Shown: one piece after another, positions 52,815 to 60,146 of the stretch
Layout of the letters: each line of letters starts with the position of its first letter
Position numbering within the stretch: position 1 is the stretch's first letter
Assembly: GCF_007679345.1 (NCBI RefSeq)
Contig: NZ_VEGH01000017.1
Coordinates: forward strand, 1 to 64,000
Origin: Cellulosimicrobium cellulans
Lineage (GTDB): Bacteria > Actinomycetota > Actinomycetes > Actinomycetales > Cellulomonadaceae
Length of the DNA stretch: 64,000 nucleotides
Reading direction: 5' to 3'
The notes under the pieces: generated by a model
Told to the model about the DNA's origin: nothing
The model's database searches: none
What the model saw: the letters and a program-made list of their open reading frames with translations, nothing else
Program-made: the position numbers and the translations under genes

Positions 52815-55220
52815 ATGCTGCGGACAAGTGTGCCCCGACGCCAGTTGACCCTCGTCCAGGTACTGGCTCTGCTCCTCGCTTTCGTCCTCACCGCCGGTGT
52901 GGGTGGTCTGCTGACCGCTGGCCTCGTGCTGCCGGCGGTGGCTGCCGCGAACGCCGCGGTCGACCTCAGCGTCGAGGCGTTCGAGGACCTGCCCTCGGAG
53001 CTGGAGGCGCGACCGTTGTCGGAGAAGTCGTTCATGCTCGCCGCTGACGGCACCCTGCTCGCCACCTTCTTCGCCGAGAACCGCGAGGTCGTCGCGCTCA
53101 CCGACGTGGCAACGGTGCTGCAGGACGCCGTGGTCGCCACCGAAGACCGCCGGTTCTACCAGCATGGTGGCATCGACCCGGCCGGGATGGTGCGCGCCCT
53201 GGTGCAGAACTCGCTGAACGACTCCACGCAGGGCGCCTCCACGCTCACCCAGCAGTATGTGAAGAACGCCCTGATCGAGTCCGCGGTCCGCGACGGTGAC
53301 CTTGAAGCCGCGAACGCCGCCCGCGAGGCCGACGGCGCCGAGGGTTACGCCCGCAAGCTGCGCGAGGCGAAGCTCGCGATCGCCCTGGAGAAGGAGCTGA
53401 CCAAGGACCAGATCCTGGAGGGCTACCTCAACATCGCGCAGTTCGGGGTGGCGACCTACGGGGTGCAGTCGGCTGCGCAGCGGTACTTCAGCAAGCCCGC
53501 GTCCGACCTGACCTACCTCGAGGCCGCGACCATCGCCGGGATCACCCAGAGCCCGACCGCGTTCGACCCGGTGAAGCACCCCGAGAAGTCCCAGGGGCGT
53601 CGCGACATCGTGCTCGGGAACATGCTGCGAGAAGCCTTCATCACCCAGGAGGAGCACGACTCAGGCGTCGCCACCCCTCTGCCGGACACACTGCACGTCA
53701 GCGAGGCCCGCAGCGGCTGCATGGCCGCCGCCGACGTGATCCAAGGGTCGGGCTTCTTCTGCGACTACGTCACCCGGGTCATCCGCAACGACCCCGCGTT
53801 CGGCGAGACCCCCCAAGAACGCGAAGACCGGCTCTACCGCGGTGGTCTGACCATCACCACCACCCTGGACCCGCGACTGCAGACCCACGCCGACAGCGAG
53901 GTCAAGAACGGCGTCCCCGTGGACGACCGCACCGGGGTCGGATCCGCGATCACCGTCGTCGAGCCTGGAACCGGCTACATCAAAGCCATGGCCCAGAACC
54001 GCCACTACAACAACACCGCTGACGCGTCCGGGCGGGAGGTCTCGGTCAACTACAACACTTCCTTCTCCTACGGAGGATCGGGTGGGTTCGCGCCCGGGTC
54101 GACGTACAAGCCGTTCACCCTGCTCGAGTGGCTCAAGCAGGGCCACAACCTCAGCGAGCAGGTCAACGGCACCGCGCGGACGCTGGACACCAACCAGTTC
54201 ACCGCCTGCGGGGCGCGCCTGGGCAGCTCCACCTGGCCGGTGCGCAACGCCGAGGGTGGCAGCGGGTCGATGACGATCATGGATGCCACGCGGCAGTCGG
54301 TGAACCTCGCCTACCTGTCCATGGCGATGCAGCTCGACCTGTGCTCGATTGCCGAAGGTGCCGCTGAGCTCGGGCTCGTGCAAGCCCCCCACGGGGTCGA
54401 GGGCGAGCCCATGAACGCCTATCCCTCCAGCGTGCTCGGGTCGGACTCCACCAGCCCTCTGGCCGTGGCCGGGGCCTACGCCGCGTTCGCGTCCGGCGGC
54501 ACGTACTGCCGGCCCGTAGCCATCACCAACGTCAAGGACCCCGACGGAACCGACCTGCCGATCCCCGAGGCCGGCTGCACCCAGGCGATCCAGCCCGAGA
54601 TCGCCAACGCGGTCAACCACGCGCTGAGCAACGTCTGGAACGGCACCGGCAAGGCGATAGGGGCCCCGTCCGGCTACACCGCCTCGGGCAAGACCGGCAC
54701 GACCTCCGAGAACGAGCAGACCTGGTTCGTCGGCTACACCCCGCGCCTGGCCACGGCCGTGTGGGTCGGGTACGCCGACTCCTTCACCCCGATGCAGCGC
54801 ACCACGATCAACGGGCGCTACTACCGCAACGTGTTCGGAGCAACCATCGCTGGACCGACCTGGAAGCGGTTCATGGACCAAGCCCTTGCCGACGGTGAGC
54901 CCAACCCGGGATTCGCACCGCCGGACAGCACCAGCATCCACGGCCGCATGATCCCCGTGCCCTCCGTCATCGGCATGGACCAGGCGAGCGCCCGCGCGCA
55001 GCTCGAGAGCGCGGGGTTCACGGTTCTCGTCGCCGGGAGTGTTCCGTCCTCGGTGCGTGCTGGCTCAGTCGCCAGTCAGAGCCCCAGCAGGAGCGCACTG
55101 CCCGGCGCCACCATCACGCTGACCCTGTCCGACGGAGCGCCACGGTCCCAGCAGGGAGACACGGACCAAGCAACGCTGCCCGATCAAGACCTGGACGGCG
55201 AGGGGCACACCGGCGGCTGA
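52815..55220 (+). CDS. Class A penicillin-binding protein (transglycosylase/transpeptidase) with PASTA domain
   Basis: An 801-residue bifunctional enzyme: TM helix (about 12-40), GT51 glycosyltransferase with E110 (VATEDRRFYQHGG) and STLTQQYVKN, transpeptidase with S429-T-Y-K432, S495-V-N and K626-T-G, then a C-terminal PASTA domain (about 712-775, VPSVIGMDQASARAQLESAG). A TAGCGT -10 at 52803-52808 ends 6 nt before ATG 52815, suggesting a leaderless transcript. It is similar to PonA-type enzymes but is probably an accessory copy given its envelope-stress neighbourhood. Confidence 0.93.
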   Translation: MLRTSVPRRQLTLVQVLALLLAFVLTAGVGGLLTAGLVLPAVAAANAAVDLSVEAFEDLPSELEARPLSEKSFMLAADGTLLATFFAENREVVALTDVATVLQDAVVATEDRRFYQHGGIDPAGMVRALVQNSLNDSTQGASTLTQQYVKNALIESAVRDGDLEAANAAREADGAEGYARKLREAKLAIALEKELTKDQILEGYLNIAQFGVATYGVQSAAQRYFSKPASDLTYLEAATIAGITQSPTAFDPVKHPEKSQGRRDIVLGNMLREAFITQEEHDSGVATPLPDTLHVSEARSGCMAAADVIQGSGFFCDYVTRVIRNDPAFGETPQEREDRLYRGGLTITTTLDPRLQTHADSEVKNGVPVDDRTGVGSAITVVEPGTGYIKAMAQNRHYNNTADASGREVSVNYNTSFSYGGSGGFAPGSTYKPFTLLEWLKQGHNLSEQVNGTARTLDTNQFTACGARLGSSTWPVRNAEGGSGSMTIMDATRQSVNLAYLSMAMQLDLCSIAEGAAELGLVQAPHGVEGEPMNAYPSSVLGSDSTSPLAVAGAYAAFASGGTYCRPVAITNVKDPDGTDLPIPEAGCTQAIQPEIANAVNHALSNVWNGTGKAIGAPSGYTASGKTGTTSENEQTWFVGYTPRLATAVWVGYADSFTPMQRTTINGRYYRNVFGATIAGPTWKRFMDQALADGEPNPGFAPPDSTSIHGRMIPVPSVIGMDQASARAQLESAGFTVLVAGSVPSSVRAGSVASQSPSRSALPGATITLTLSDGAPRSQQGDTDQATLPDQDLDGEGHTGG

Positions 55221-55370
55221 CGACGGCTCGCGGGGCCAGCGCCGATCTGCGTCACGCGTGCTGGCGGCATCGCGGCGCCCGACCCGCTCGAGCCACGGAT
55301 CGCATCGGCGGCCGACATGACAGCCCGGCGCGTCGGTGACCACCCACATCCGCAACCGGAAGGACCACTC

Positions 55371-56075
55371 GTGGATCAGCAGGATCTGCACGAGACGTTC
55401 CTCGACCTGAGCACTGCCCACGTCGCAGACGCGATCGTGCGACTCGGAAGCCGAGTGCGCCAAGCACCGCCCACCGTGCGGCCTCTGCGGCGGGACGCTC
55501 GCGTTCTGGGACGAGCCCGCCCCGTCCGGCACGCCGGGAGCGTCGACGTGCTGCTAGAGGCCATCGAGCACGCTGCAACCGGCGACGTCCTCGTGATCGA
55601 CAACCGCGGGCGACGGGACGAGGCGTGCGTCGGTGACCTGCTCGCACTCGAGGCTCGGCACGCCGGGCTCGCCGGCATCGTGATCTGGGGCCTGCATCGC
55701 GACACCCGCGAGCTGCGCGCCATCGCACTACCGCTCTACAGCGAAGGCGCTGTGCCGGCAGGACCGGCCCGCCTAGGAGCTCAGCCTGCCGTTGCGACCG
55801 CCGTCGCCCAGATCGGAGAAGCGGTGGTCACCTCCGAGGACGTCGTCTTCGGTGACGACGACGGCGTGCTGTTCCTTCCTCTGGGCCACTGGCGAGAGAT
55901 CGCGGACGCGGCGCGGGCGATCCGTGACACCGAACGAGCCCAAGCGCTGCGGATGAACGCGGGAGTCACCCTGCGCGACCAGACGCGATTCGCTGAGTTC
56001 CTCGTCGCCCGCGCACGCCAGGGAACGACGTTCCGTGAGCACCTCCGCAACGTCGGGGGAGCGATCGAGCAATGA
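55371..56075 (+). CDS. RraA-family protein
   Basis: A 234-residue protein of the RraA / HMG-CHA-aldolase fold: LSTAHVADAIVRLG at the start, GDVLVIDNRGRRDEACVGDL and GLAGIVIWGLHRDT around the active-site groove, and EDVVFGDDDGVLFLP. GTG 55371 is favoured because GGAAGG (55358-55363) lies 7 nt upstream; ATG 55317 would add 18 residues with no ribosome site. Members act as aldolases / oxaloacetate decarboxylases or RNase E inhibitors; the role here is unknown. Confidence 0.78.
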   Translation: MDQQDLHETFLDLSTAHVADAIVRLGSRVRQAPPTVRPLRRDARVLGRARPVRHAGSVDVLLEAIEHAATGDVLVIDNRGRRDEACVGDLLALEARHAGLAGIVIWGLHRDTRELRAIALPLYSEGAVPAGPARLGAQPAVATAVAQIGEAVVTSEDVVFGDDDGVLFLPLGHWREIADAARAIRDTERAQALRMNAGVTLRDQTRFAEFLVARARQGTTFREHLRNVGGAIEQ

Positions 56076-56168
56076 TGACCAGGAGAAGGCGGAGTTGCCG
56101 GGTCGTGCCGGGGGCGGCGAGCGAGACGACTCTGCCTCGCGCGGGCTCGTGTCTCGCCGCCCGAGTCC

Positions 56169-56184
56169 TAACCCGGGGCTAACC
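56169..56184 (+). promoter_or_regulatory. TAACC-N6-TAACC response-regulator box (VOC gene)
   Basis: TAACC at 56169-56173 and 56180-56184, an 11-bp step, followed 9 nt later by the -10-like TAGAAA, 59 bp before the VOC gene start. It matches the boxes at 29578 and 45525. Confidence 0.65.
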
Positions 56185-56242
56185 GCCCGGGTCTAGAAAA
56201 GAACGGTCACGACAGACCACCACCCAGCGAGGGAAATCGACG

Positions 56243-56641
56243 ATGATCACGCCCTACCTGACCTTCAACGGCCAATGCGAAGAGGCGTTCGAGCTGTACC
56301 AGCGGGCGTTCGACGCACCCGCGGCGGAGATCGCTCGCTACGGCGACGCAGTCCAGCCGCAGCAAGCCAGAGTCATGCACGCCTACCTCCAGCTGACCGA
56401 AACGGGCGCTATCACGGGGGCCGACACCAGCCAGCCGATCCCATCGGGGTCCGCGGTGAGCCTCCACGCGCACTGTTCCACCTTCGAGTCCGCTCGCACA
56501 GCCCTGTCGGTCTTGAGCGAAGGGAGCGCGAACGCGACCCAGCTGGTGCTCAACCCGCCCCCGCACGACGACGGAGTCAGCGCGATGGTCACCGATCGGT
56601 TCGGGATCACGTGGGTCCTGTCCGCCCCGTGCCGGACCTGA
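56243..56641 (+). CDS. VOC-superfamily protein (PhnB-like)
   Basis: A 132-residue protein with the PhnB / '3-demethylubiquinone methyltransferase-like' glyoxalase fold: MITPYLTFNGQCEEAFELYQ, VMHAYLQLTE and DRFGITWVL at the end. It may bind or modify a small molecule; VOC proteins include antibiotic-binding resistance proteins, but nothing specific is visible. The upstream TAACC box suggests induction together with the envelope genes. Confidence 0.8.
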   Translation: MITPYLTFNGQCEEAFELYQRAFDAPAAEIARYGDAVQPQQARVMHAYLQLTETGAITGADTSQPIPSGSAVSLHAHCSTFESARTALSVLSEGSANATQLVLNPPPHDDGVSAMVTDRFGITWVLSAPCRT

Positions 56642-56765
56642 GCCTCAGCCCAGAGCCAAGTGGCCGGCCGCTTCGATCGCCCGCCGCGCCTGAGTTGCCC
56701 CCCGTCGGCCCAGGCCCGGACCCAGCCGCGCAGGAACGGCCGCAGCAAGCTCGAGGAGTACCTAG

Positions 56766-57284
56766 ATGGTCGCGCTGTTTACGAGACGCCTGCACCTACG
56801 GCCACTCGTCATCTCGGACCTGCAGTCAGTGCAGGCATACGCCGAGGATCCCGAGGTGTGTCGGCATGTGGCCTGGGGGCCGTGGACGCCAGAGCAGACG
56901 AGGGGCTTCGTCGACCAGGTGGTCGCCGAGTGGGCGTCGGCCCATCAAGCGTCCTACACCTTCGCCGTGACTACCGGTGAGGTCATGGTGGGGTCCTGCG
57001 CCATCACCGTGACCAGCAGGGAACACCGGCGCGCAGAACTCGGGTACGTCCTCGCGCGATCGCACTGGGCCAGGGGGTACGCCAGCGAAGCGGCTGGCGC
57101 CGTGCTGCGGTTCGGCCTGGACAACCTAGGGCTGGGCCGCGTCGAGGCGACCTGCCGCCCCGCCAACGTCGCTTCCCAGAACGTGCTTCGCAAGATCGGC
57201 ATGGCCCAGGAGGGACGCATGCGGTCCCACGTCGTCATTCGAGGGCAGAGCGAAGACAGCCTGCTGTTCGCTGCGATCAGGTAG
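56766..57284 (+). CDS. GNAT-family N-acetyltransferase (RimJ-like)
   Basis: A 172-residue acetyltransferase: LHLRPLVISDLQSVQAYAED at the N-terminus and the acetyl-CoA-binding region ELGYVLARSHWARGYASEAA, with NVASQNVLRKIGM near the end. This resembles RimJ/RimL-type enzymes acting on protein N-termini or small amines, including some drug-modifying enzymes. ATG 56766; GAGGAG lies 6 nt upstream. Confidence 0.85.
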   Translation: MVALFTRRLHLRPLVISDLQSVQAYAEDPEVCRHVAWGPWTPEQTRGFVDQVVAEWASAHQASYTFAVTTGEVMVGSCAITVTSREHRRAELGYVLARSHWARGYASEAAGAVLRFGLDNLGLGRVEATCRPANVASQNVLRKIGMAQEGRMRSHVVIRGQSEDSLLFAAIR

Positions 57285-57335
57285 ACATCGGACGTCCGGT
57301 GCAGTCCTGATCTTCGGGTCCGGCCTTGATCGGAG

Positions 57336-58169
57336 TCATCGTGGGTCGTCGACGGGAAGTCCGTCGCACCCCAGCCACTGCATCTCGCTGACCAGGACGT
57401 ACTCGGCTCCCTGTTCAGAGACGGCGGCGAGCTCCTGACCTCGGGGGAGCCACGTCGAGGTGTCGACCAGATACCGCACCTCGGTGACCTGCCCTCCGAG
57501 GAGTGCTGCTCCGTCGTCGGCGAACTCGACACGAAGCAGGTCGCCTTGGTCATCCGGCTGCGAGTCGAGTGTGCTGAGCGCGCTGGGCCCGGCGTTGACG
57601 ATGTGGTGCAGCTCGTGAACCGCAGCATCGTGCAGGGCTGTCAGCGGGTCCCTGACCAACGGCACCCTCGGTCCGTCGGCCGTGGCGGCCACCCGATCAA
57701 CCCGGGTCGCGGACTCCTCACCCAGGCTCGCTGTCGAACGCACCCCGCAGACCTCAGGGGCGGAGACCGCTCGCGCGATGTGCGCTGCGATCTCCGTTCC
57801 CGACATCGTGGTCGCTGGCCTCGGGTCGTCCGTTGGCGCCAGGCCGGGCCCGCCAGCGGCGCGACCGGTTGCAGGGGGCTCGGCACCCGAAGGACCCAGC
57901 GTGAGAACCAGGCCAGTCACCACCGACGCCGCCAAACCGCCCCAGACCGCCGCAAGGCGCCGGTCACGCCAGGCCCCGCGGGACGCTCGCTCGCCGATGT
58001 GCCTCACCCGCACCGTCTCGATGGACTCCGAGGGCGCTGACCCGGCTCCTTCGTGAGCGTCCTGAGTCTTCTCGGCGCGTGCCCTGGCCTGCAGGTGCAC
58101 CCGCGACAGGTCGAGCTCATCGTCAAGACGCTCCAGCGTGCGCCGGGCTCGCGCGAGTTCATCAGCCAC
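57336..58169 (-). CDS. Putative anti-sigma factor / membrane protein cotranscribed with ECF sigma
   Basis: A 277-residue protein with an N-terminal charged helical region (ELARARRTLERLDDELDLSR), one TM helix (about 72-92, LAAVWGGLAASVVTGLVLTL) and an extracellular domain of about 170 residues ending MQWLGCDGLPVDDPR. GTG 58169 lies one base after the sigma-factor stop. Position and topology fit an anti-sigma factor (CU044_5270-type layout), although no zinc HxxxCxxC motif is seen. Confidence 0.65.
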   Translation of the reverse strand: MADELARARRTLERLDDELDLSRVHLQARARAEKTQDAHEGAGSAPSESIETVRVRHIGERASRGAWRDRRLAAVWGGLAASVVTGLVLTLGPSGAEPPATGRAAGGPGLAPTDDPRPATTMSGTEIAAHIARAVSAPEVCGVRSTASLGEESATRVDRVAATADGPRVPLVRDPLTALHDAAVHELHHIVNAGPSALSTLDSQPDDQGDLLRVEFADDGAALLGGQVTEVRYLVDTSTWLPRGQELAAVSEQGAEYVLVSEMQWLGCDGLPVDDPR

Positions 58170-58170
58170 C

Positions 58171-58704
58171 TCAGGCTCCTTCCTCAGTTCGCTCGGGATA
58201 GACGGCGCGTAGACGACGGCGCGCCCTGTGGACCTTGGTGGCCGCGCTGGCCGGCGAGCAATTGAGCACCTGCGCCAGCTCTGCAGTCGTCAGCTCAGCC
58301 GCCGCGAGCAGGCGGATGACGTCCCGATCGGCCGGACGTAGCAGGGCCAGGGCTCGACGCAGCTCATCCAGCTCGTGCAGCACACCGTCGTCTGGATCCG
58401 CAGGCGTCGCCGGGTGAGACCGCAGGCGCGCGGATAGCGCGGCGCGGCGGTTGTGGGCGCGTACCTGATTGGCCAGGACTCGACGGGCCACGCCCAGCAG
58501 CCAGGCCCGCGGGTTCACCAGGTTGCGCTCGCCCTTGCGCCACGCGATCGCGAAGACCTCGGCGACCACGTCCTCCGCCTCCGCAGCCGGGAGGCGCGTG
58601 CGTGCGTAGCGGTACACCGCTGGTGCGTGCGCGATGTAGAGCGTCTCGGTCTCGCGAGCCGTCAGCGGTCGCTCGACGTTCTGCGATCCGGCGGGCACCG
58701 GCAA
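58171..58704 (-). CDS. ECF RNA polymerase sigma factor
   Basis: A 177-residue sigma-70-family factor: region 2 (TLYIAHAPAVYRYARTRLPA, AEDVVAEVFAIAWRK, NPRAWLLGVARRVLANQVRA) and region 4 (LLRPADRDVIRLLAAAELTT, AELAQVLNCSPASAATKVHR). ATG 58704 sits just before the divergent VanY-type gene. It is paired with the membrane protein at 57336, so it is probably released by an envelope signal. Confidence 0.9.
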   Translation of the reverse strand: MPVPAGSQNVERPLTARETETLYIAHAPAVYRYARTRLPAAEAEDVVAEVFAIAWRKGERNLVNPRAWLLGVARRVLANQVRAHNRRAALSARLRSHPATPADPDDGVLHELDELRRALALLRPADRDVIRLLAAAELTTAELAQVLNCSPASAATKVHRARRRLRAVYPERTEEGA

Positions 58705-58823
58705 GGCTTACCTCCAGAGACGAACGGGATGCGTCTGCTGGAATGTGTGTCCGCCAAGCGGGCCGCCATGACAGACACGCCCCAGTGACATGGGTGAGCC
58801 CCGGCCGGACACCGATCAACGGT

Positions 58824-59621
58824 GTGAGCATCCTTTCCGCCCGCGTCAGCGGGTCCACCGTGACCTTCGTCCTCACCCTGTTGCTCGGCGCGACCCTCGC
58901 TGGATGCAGCACGCCGGCTGCGCCGACACCACCAGCGGACGCGCAGACCACGACGCCCGCACACGATCCAGTGGAGTCGACGAGGTCCAGTCCTGTGCAG
59001 ACTCGTGGCGCGCCTCAGGAGGGTCCAGGCCTCGACCTGTCCGCCCACTCGCACAGCGAAGCGTCGAGCCCGTGGGTCGTCGTGAACAAGCAGCGCCCTC
59101 TCGCGCCGGAGACCTACGAGCCAGAGCTCACCACCGTGCGTGGCTACCTCGTCCACCCGGCCGTCGCCGACGACTTGGTCGAGCTGCTGGAAGCGGCCCA
59201 GGGCGAGGGAGTCCAGCTCACCGTGCGCAGCGCCTATCGCTCGCACGCCTACCAGGCCAAGGTCCACGCCGGGTGGGTCGCCAGCCTCGGCCAGGACGAT
59301 GCCGACCGGGTCTCGGCACGCGCGGGGCACAGCGAGCATCAGACCGGCCTGGCCGTTGACCTGGGTAGCTCGACTCGCCCCGAGTGCGACTTCTCGGCCT
59401 GCTTCGACCACACCGTCGAAGGGCAGTGGATCGCCGCGCACGGCAGTGAGTTCGGGTTCCTCGTGCGGTACACCAGCGCGAACGCCCACCTCACGGGCTT
59501 CGCCCCCGAAGGATGGCACCTGCGCTATGTCGGTCAGGACCTCGCCGAGTACATGAACCGTCAGGACATCAGCACCCTGGAGGAGGTCTTCGACGTGCCG
59601 GGCGGGGATCGGTACTCATGA
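58824..59621 (+). CDS. VanY-type D,D-carboxypeptidase lipoprotein (peptidase M15B)
   Basis: About 265 residues. The lipoprotein signal ends in LAGC, followed by a Thr/Pro-rich tether. The catalytic domain contains LTVRSAYRSHAYQAKVHAGW, the zinc motif GHSEHQTGLAVDLG and the catalytic EGWHLRYVG. GTG 58824 gives a standard signal peptide; GTG 58794 or 58785 are possible. It removes terminal D-Ala from peptidoglycan stems. It is divergent from the ECF sigma factor, which may control it. Confidence 0.87.
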   Translation: MSILSARVSGSTVTFVLTLLLGATLAGCSTPAAPTPPADAQTTTPAHDPVESTRSSPVQTRGAPQEGPGLDLSAHSHSEASSPWVVVNKQRPLAPETYEPELTTVRGYLVHPAVADDLVELLEAAQGEGVQLTVRSAYRSHAYQAKVHAGWVASLGQDDADRVSARAGHSEHQTGLAVDLGSSTRPECDFSACFDHTVEGQWIAAHGSEFGFLVRYTSANAHLTGFAPEGWHLRYVGQDLAEYMNRQDISTLEEVFDVPGGDRYS

Positions 59622-59734
59622 ACCGCGCCGCGAAACCTGCCGCACCGCTTTCGCCGACACGCAAAGCAATGCGCAAAGCGGTCGAGCGCAGCATTACCCA
59701 CGTCGCGCCCGGATATCGCACAATGCTGCGTTGA
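59618..59734 (+). CDS. 38-residue basic peptide, coupled to the VanY-type gene
   Basis: ATG 59618 overlaps the carboxypeptidase stop (ATGA). The peptide begins MNRAAKPAAPLSPTRKAMRK and is strongly basic. Codon use includes more A/T than its neighbours (AAA, AGC, ATT). It is too short to classify and could be spurious, but the overlap is the same kind used throughout this window for real gene pairs. Confidence 0.3.
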   Translation: MNRAAKPAAPLSPTRKAMRKAVERSITHVAPGYRTMLR

Positions 59735-60074
59735 TGCCGCCTACGGCCTGCGGTCAATGTAGAAAGCCGGCCGCACGGGGGCGGATCGAACGCGGGTGAC
59801 GGGTGGGACCTGTGAGGGATTGCAGGGGGGGTGGTGTGCGCGGCGTGCATCCCCGCCCGAAGAGCGGACTCGAGGCTCGCAGTTCGAGCGCACTGACCTG
59901 GAGAAATGTGATTTCATCCGGTTCGGATCTCCGGCCGCATTCCGTCGAGGGGGGACCAAGGTCCCCGATTGTTCTCGGGTGCCGCCTTTACGATTGTTCG
60001 CGCGCCCGGCGAGCCTTCGTGGGTTCGACTCGGGAAATCGACTGACGCCGTGCCGCTCGTACCAGGAGCGTGCG
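59735..60074. other. 340-bp intergenic stretch with lower GC
   Basis: I see no gene on either strand. A perfect 7-bp hairpin GGGGACC-AA-GGTCCCC lies at 59951-59966. A few A/T-rich patches (59905-59915, 59985-60000) may hold the promoter of the RCC1-repeat gene, but no hexamers are convincing. Confidence 0.4.
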
Positions 60075-60146
60075 ATGGAGCCGTCGACGCATCCCCGCAG
60101 GCGGTTTTCTTCGCGCCGCTCCGTCCCGTTCCTGGAAGGTCAAGAC

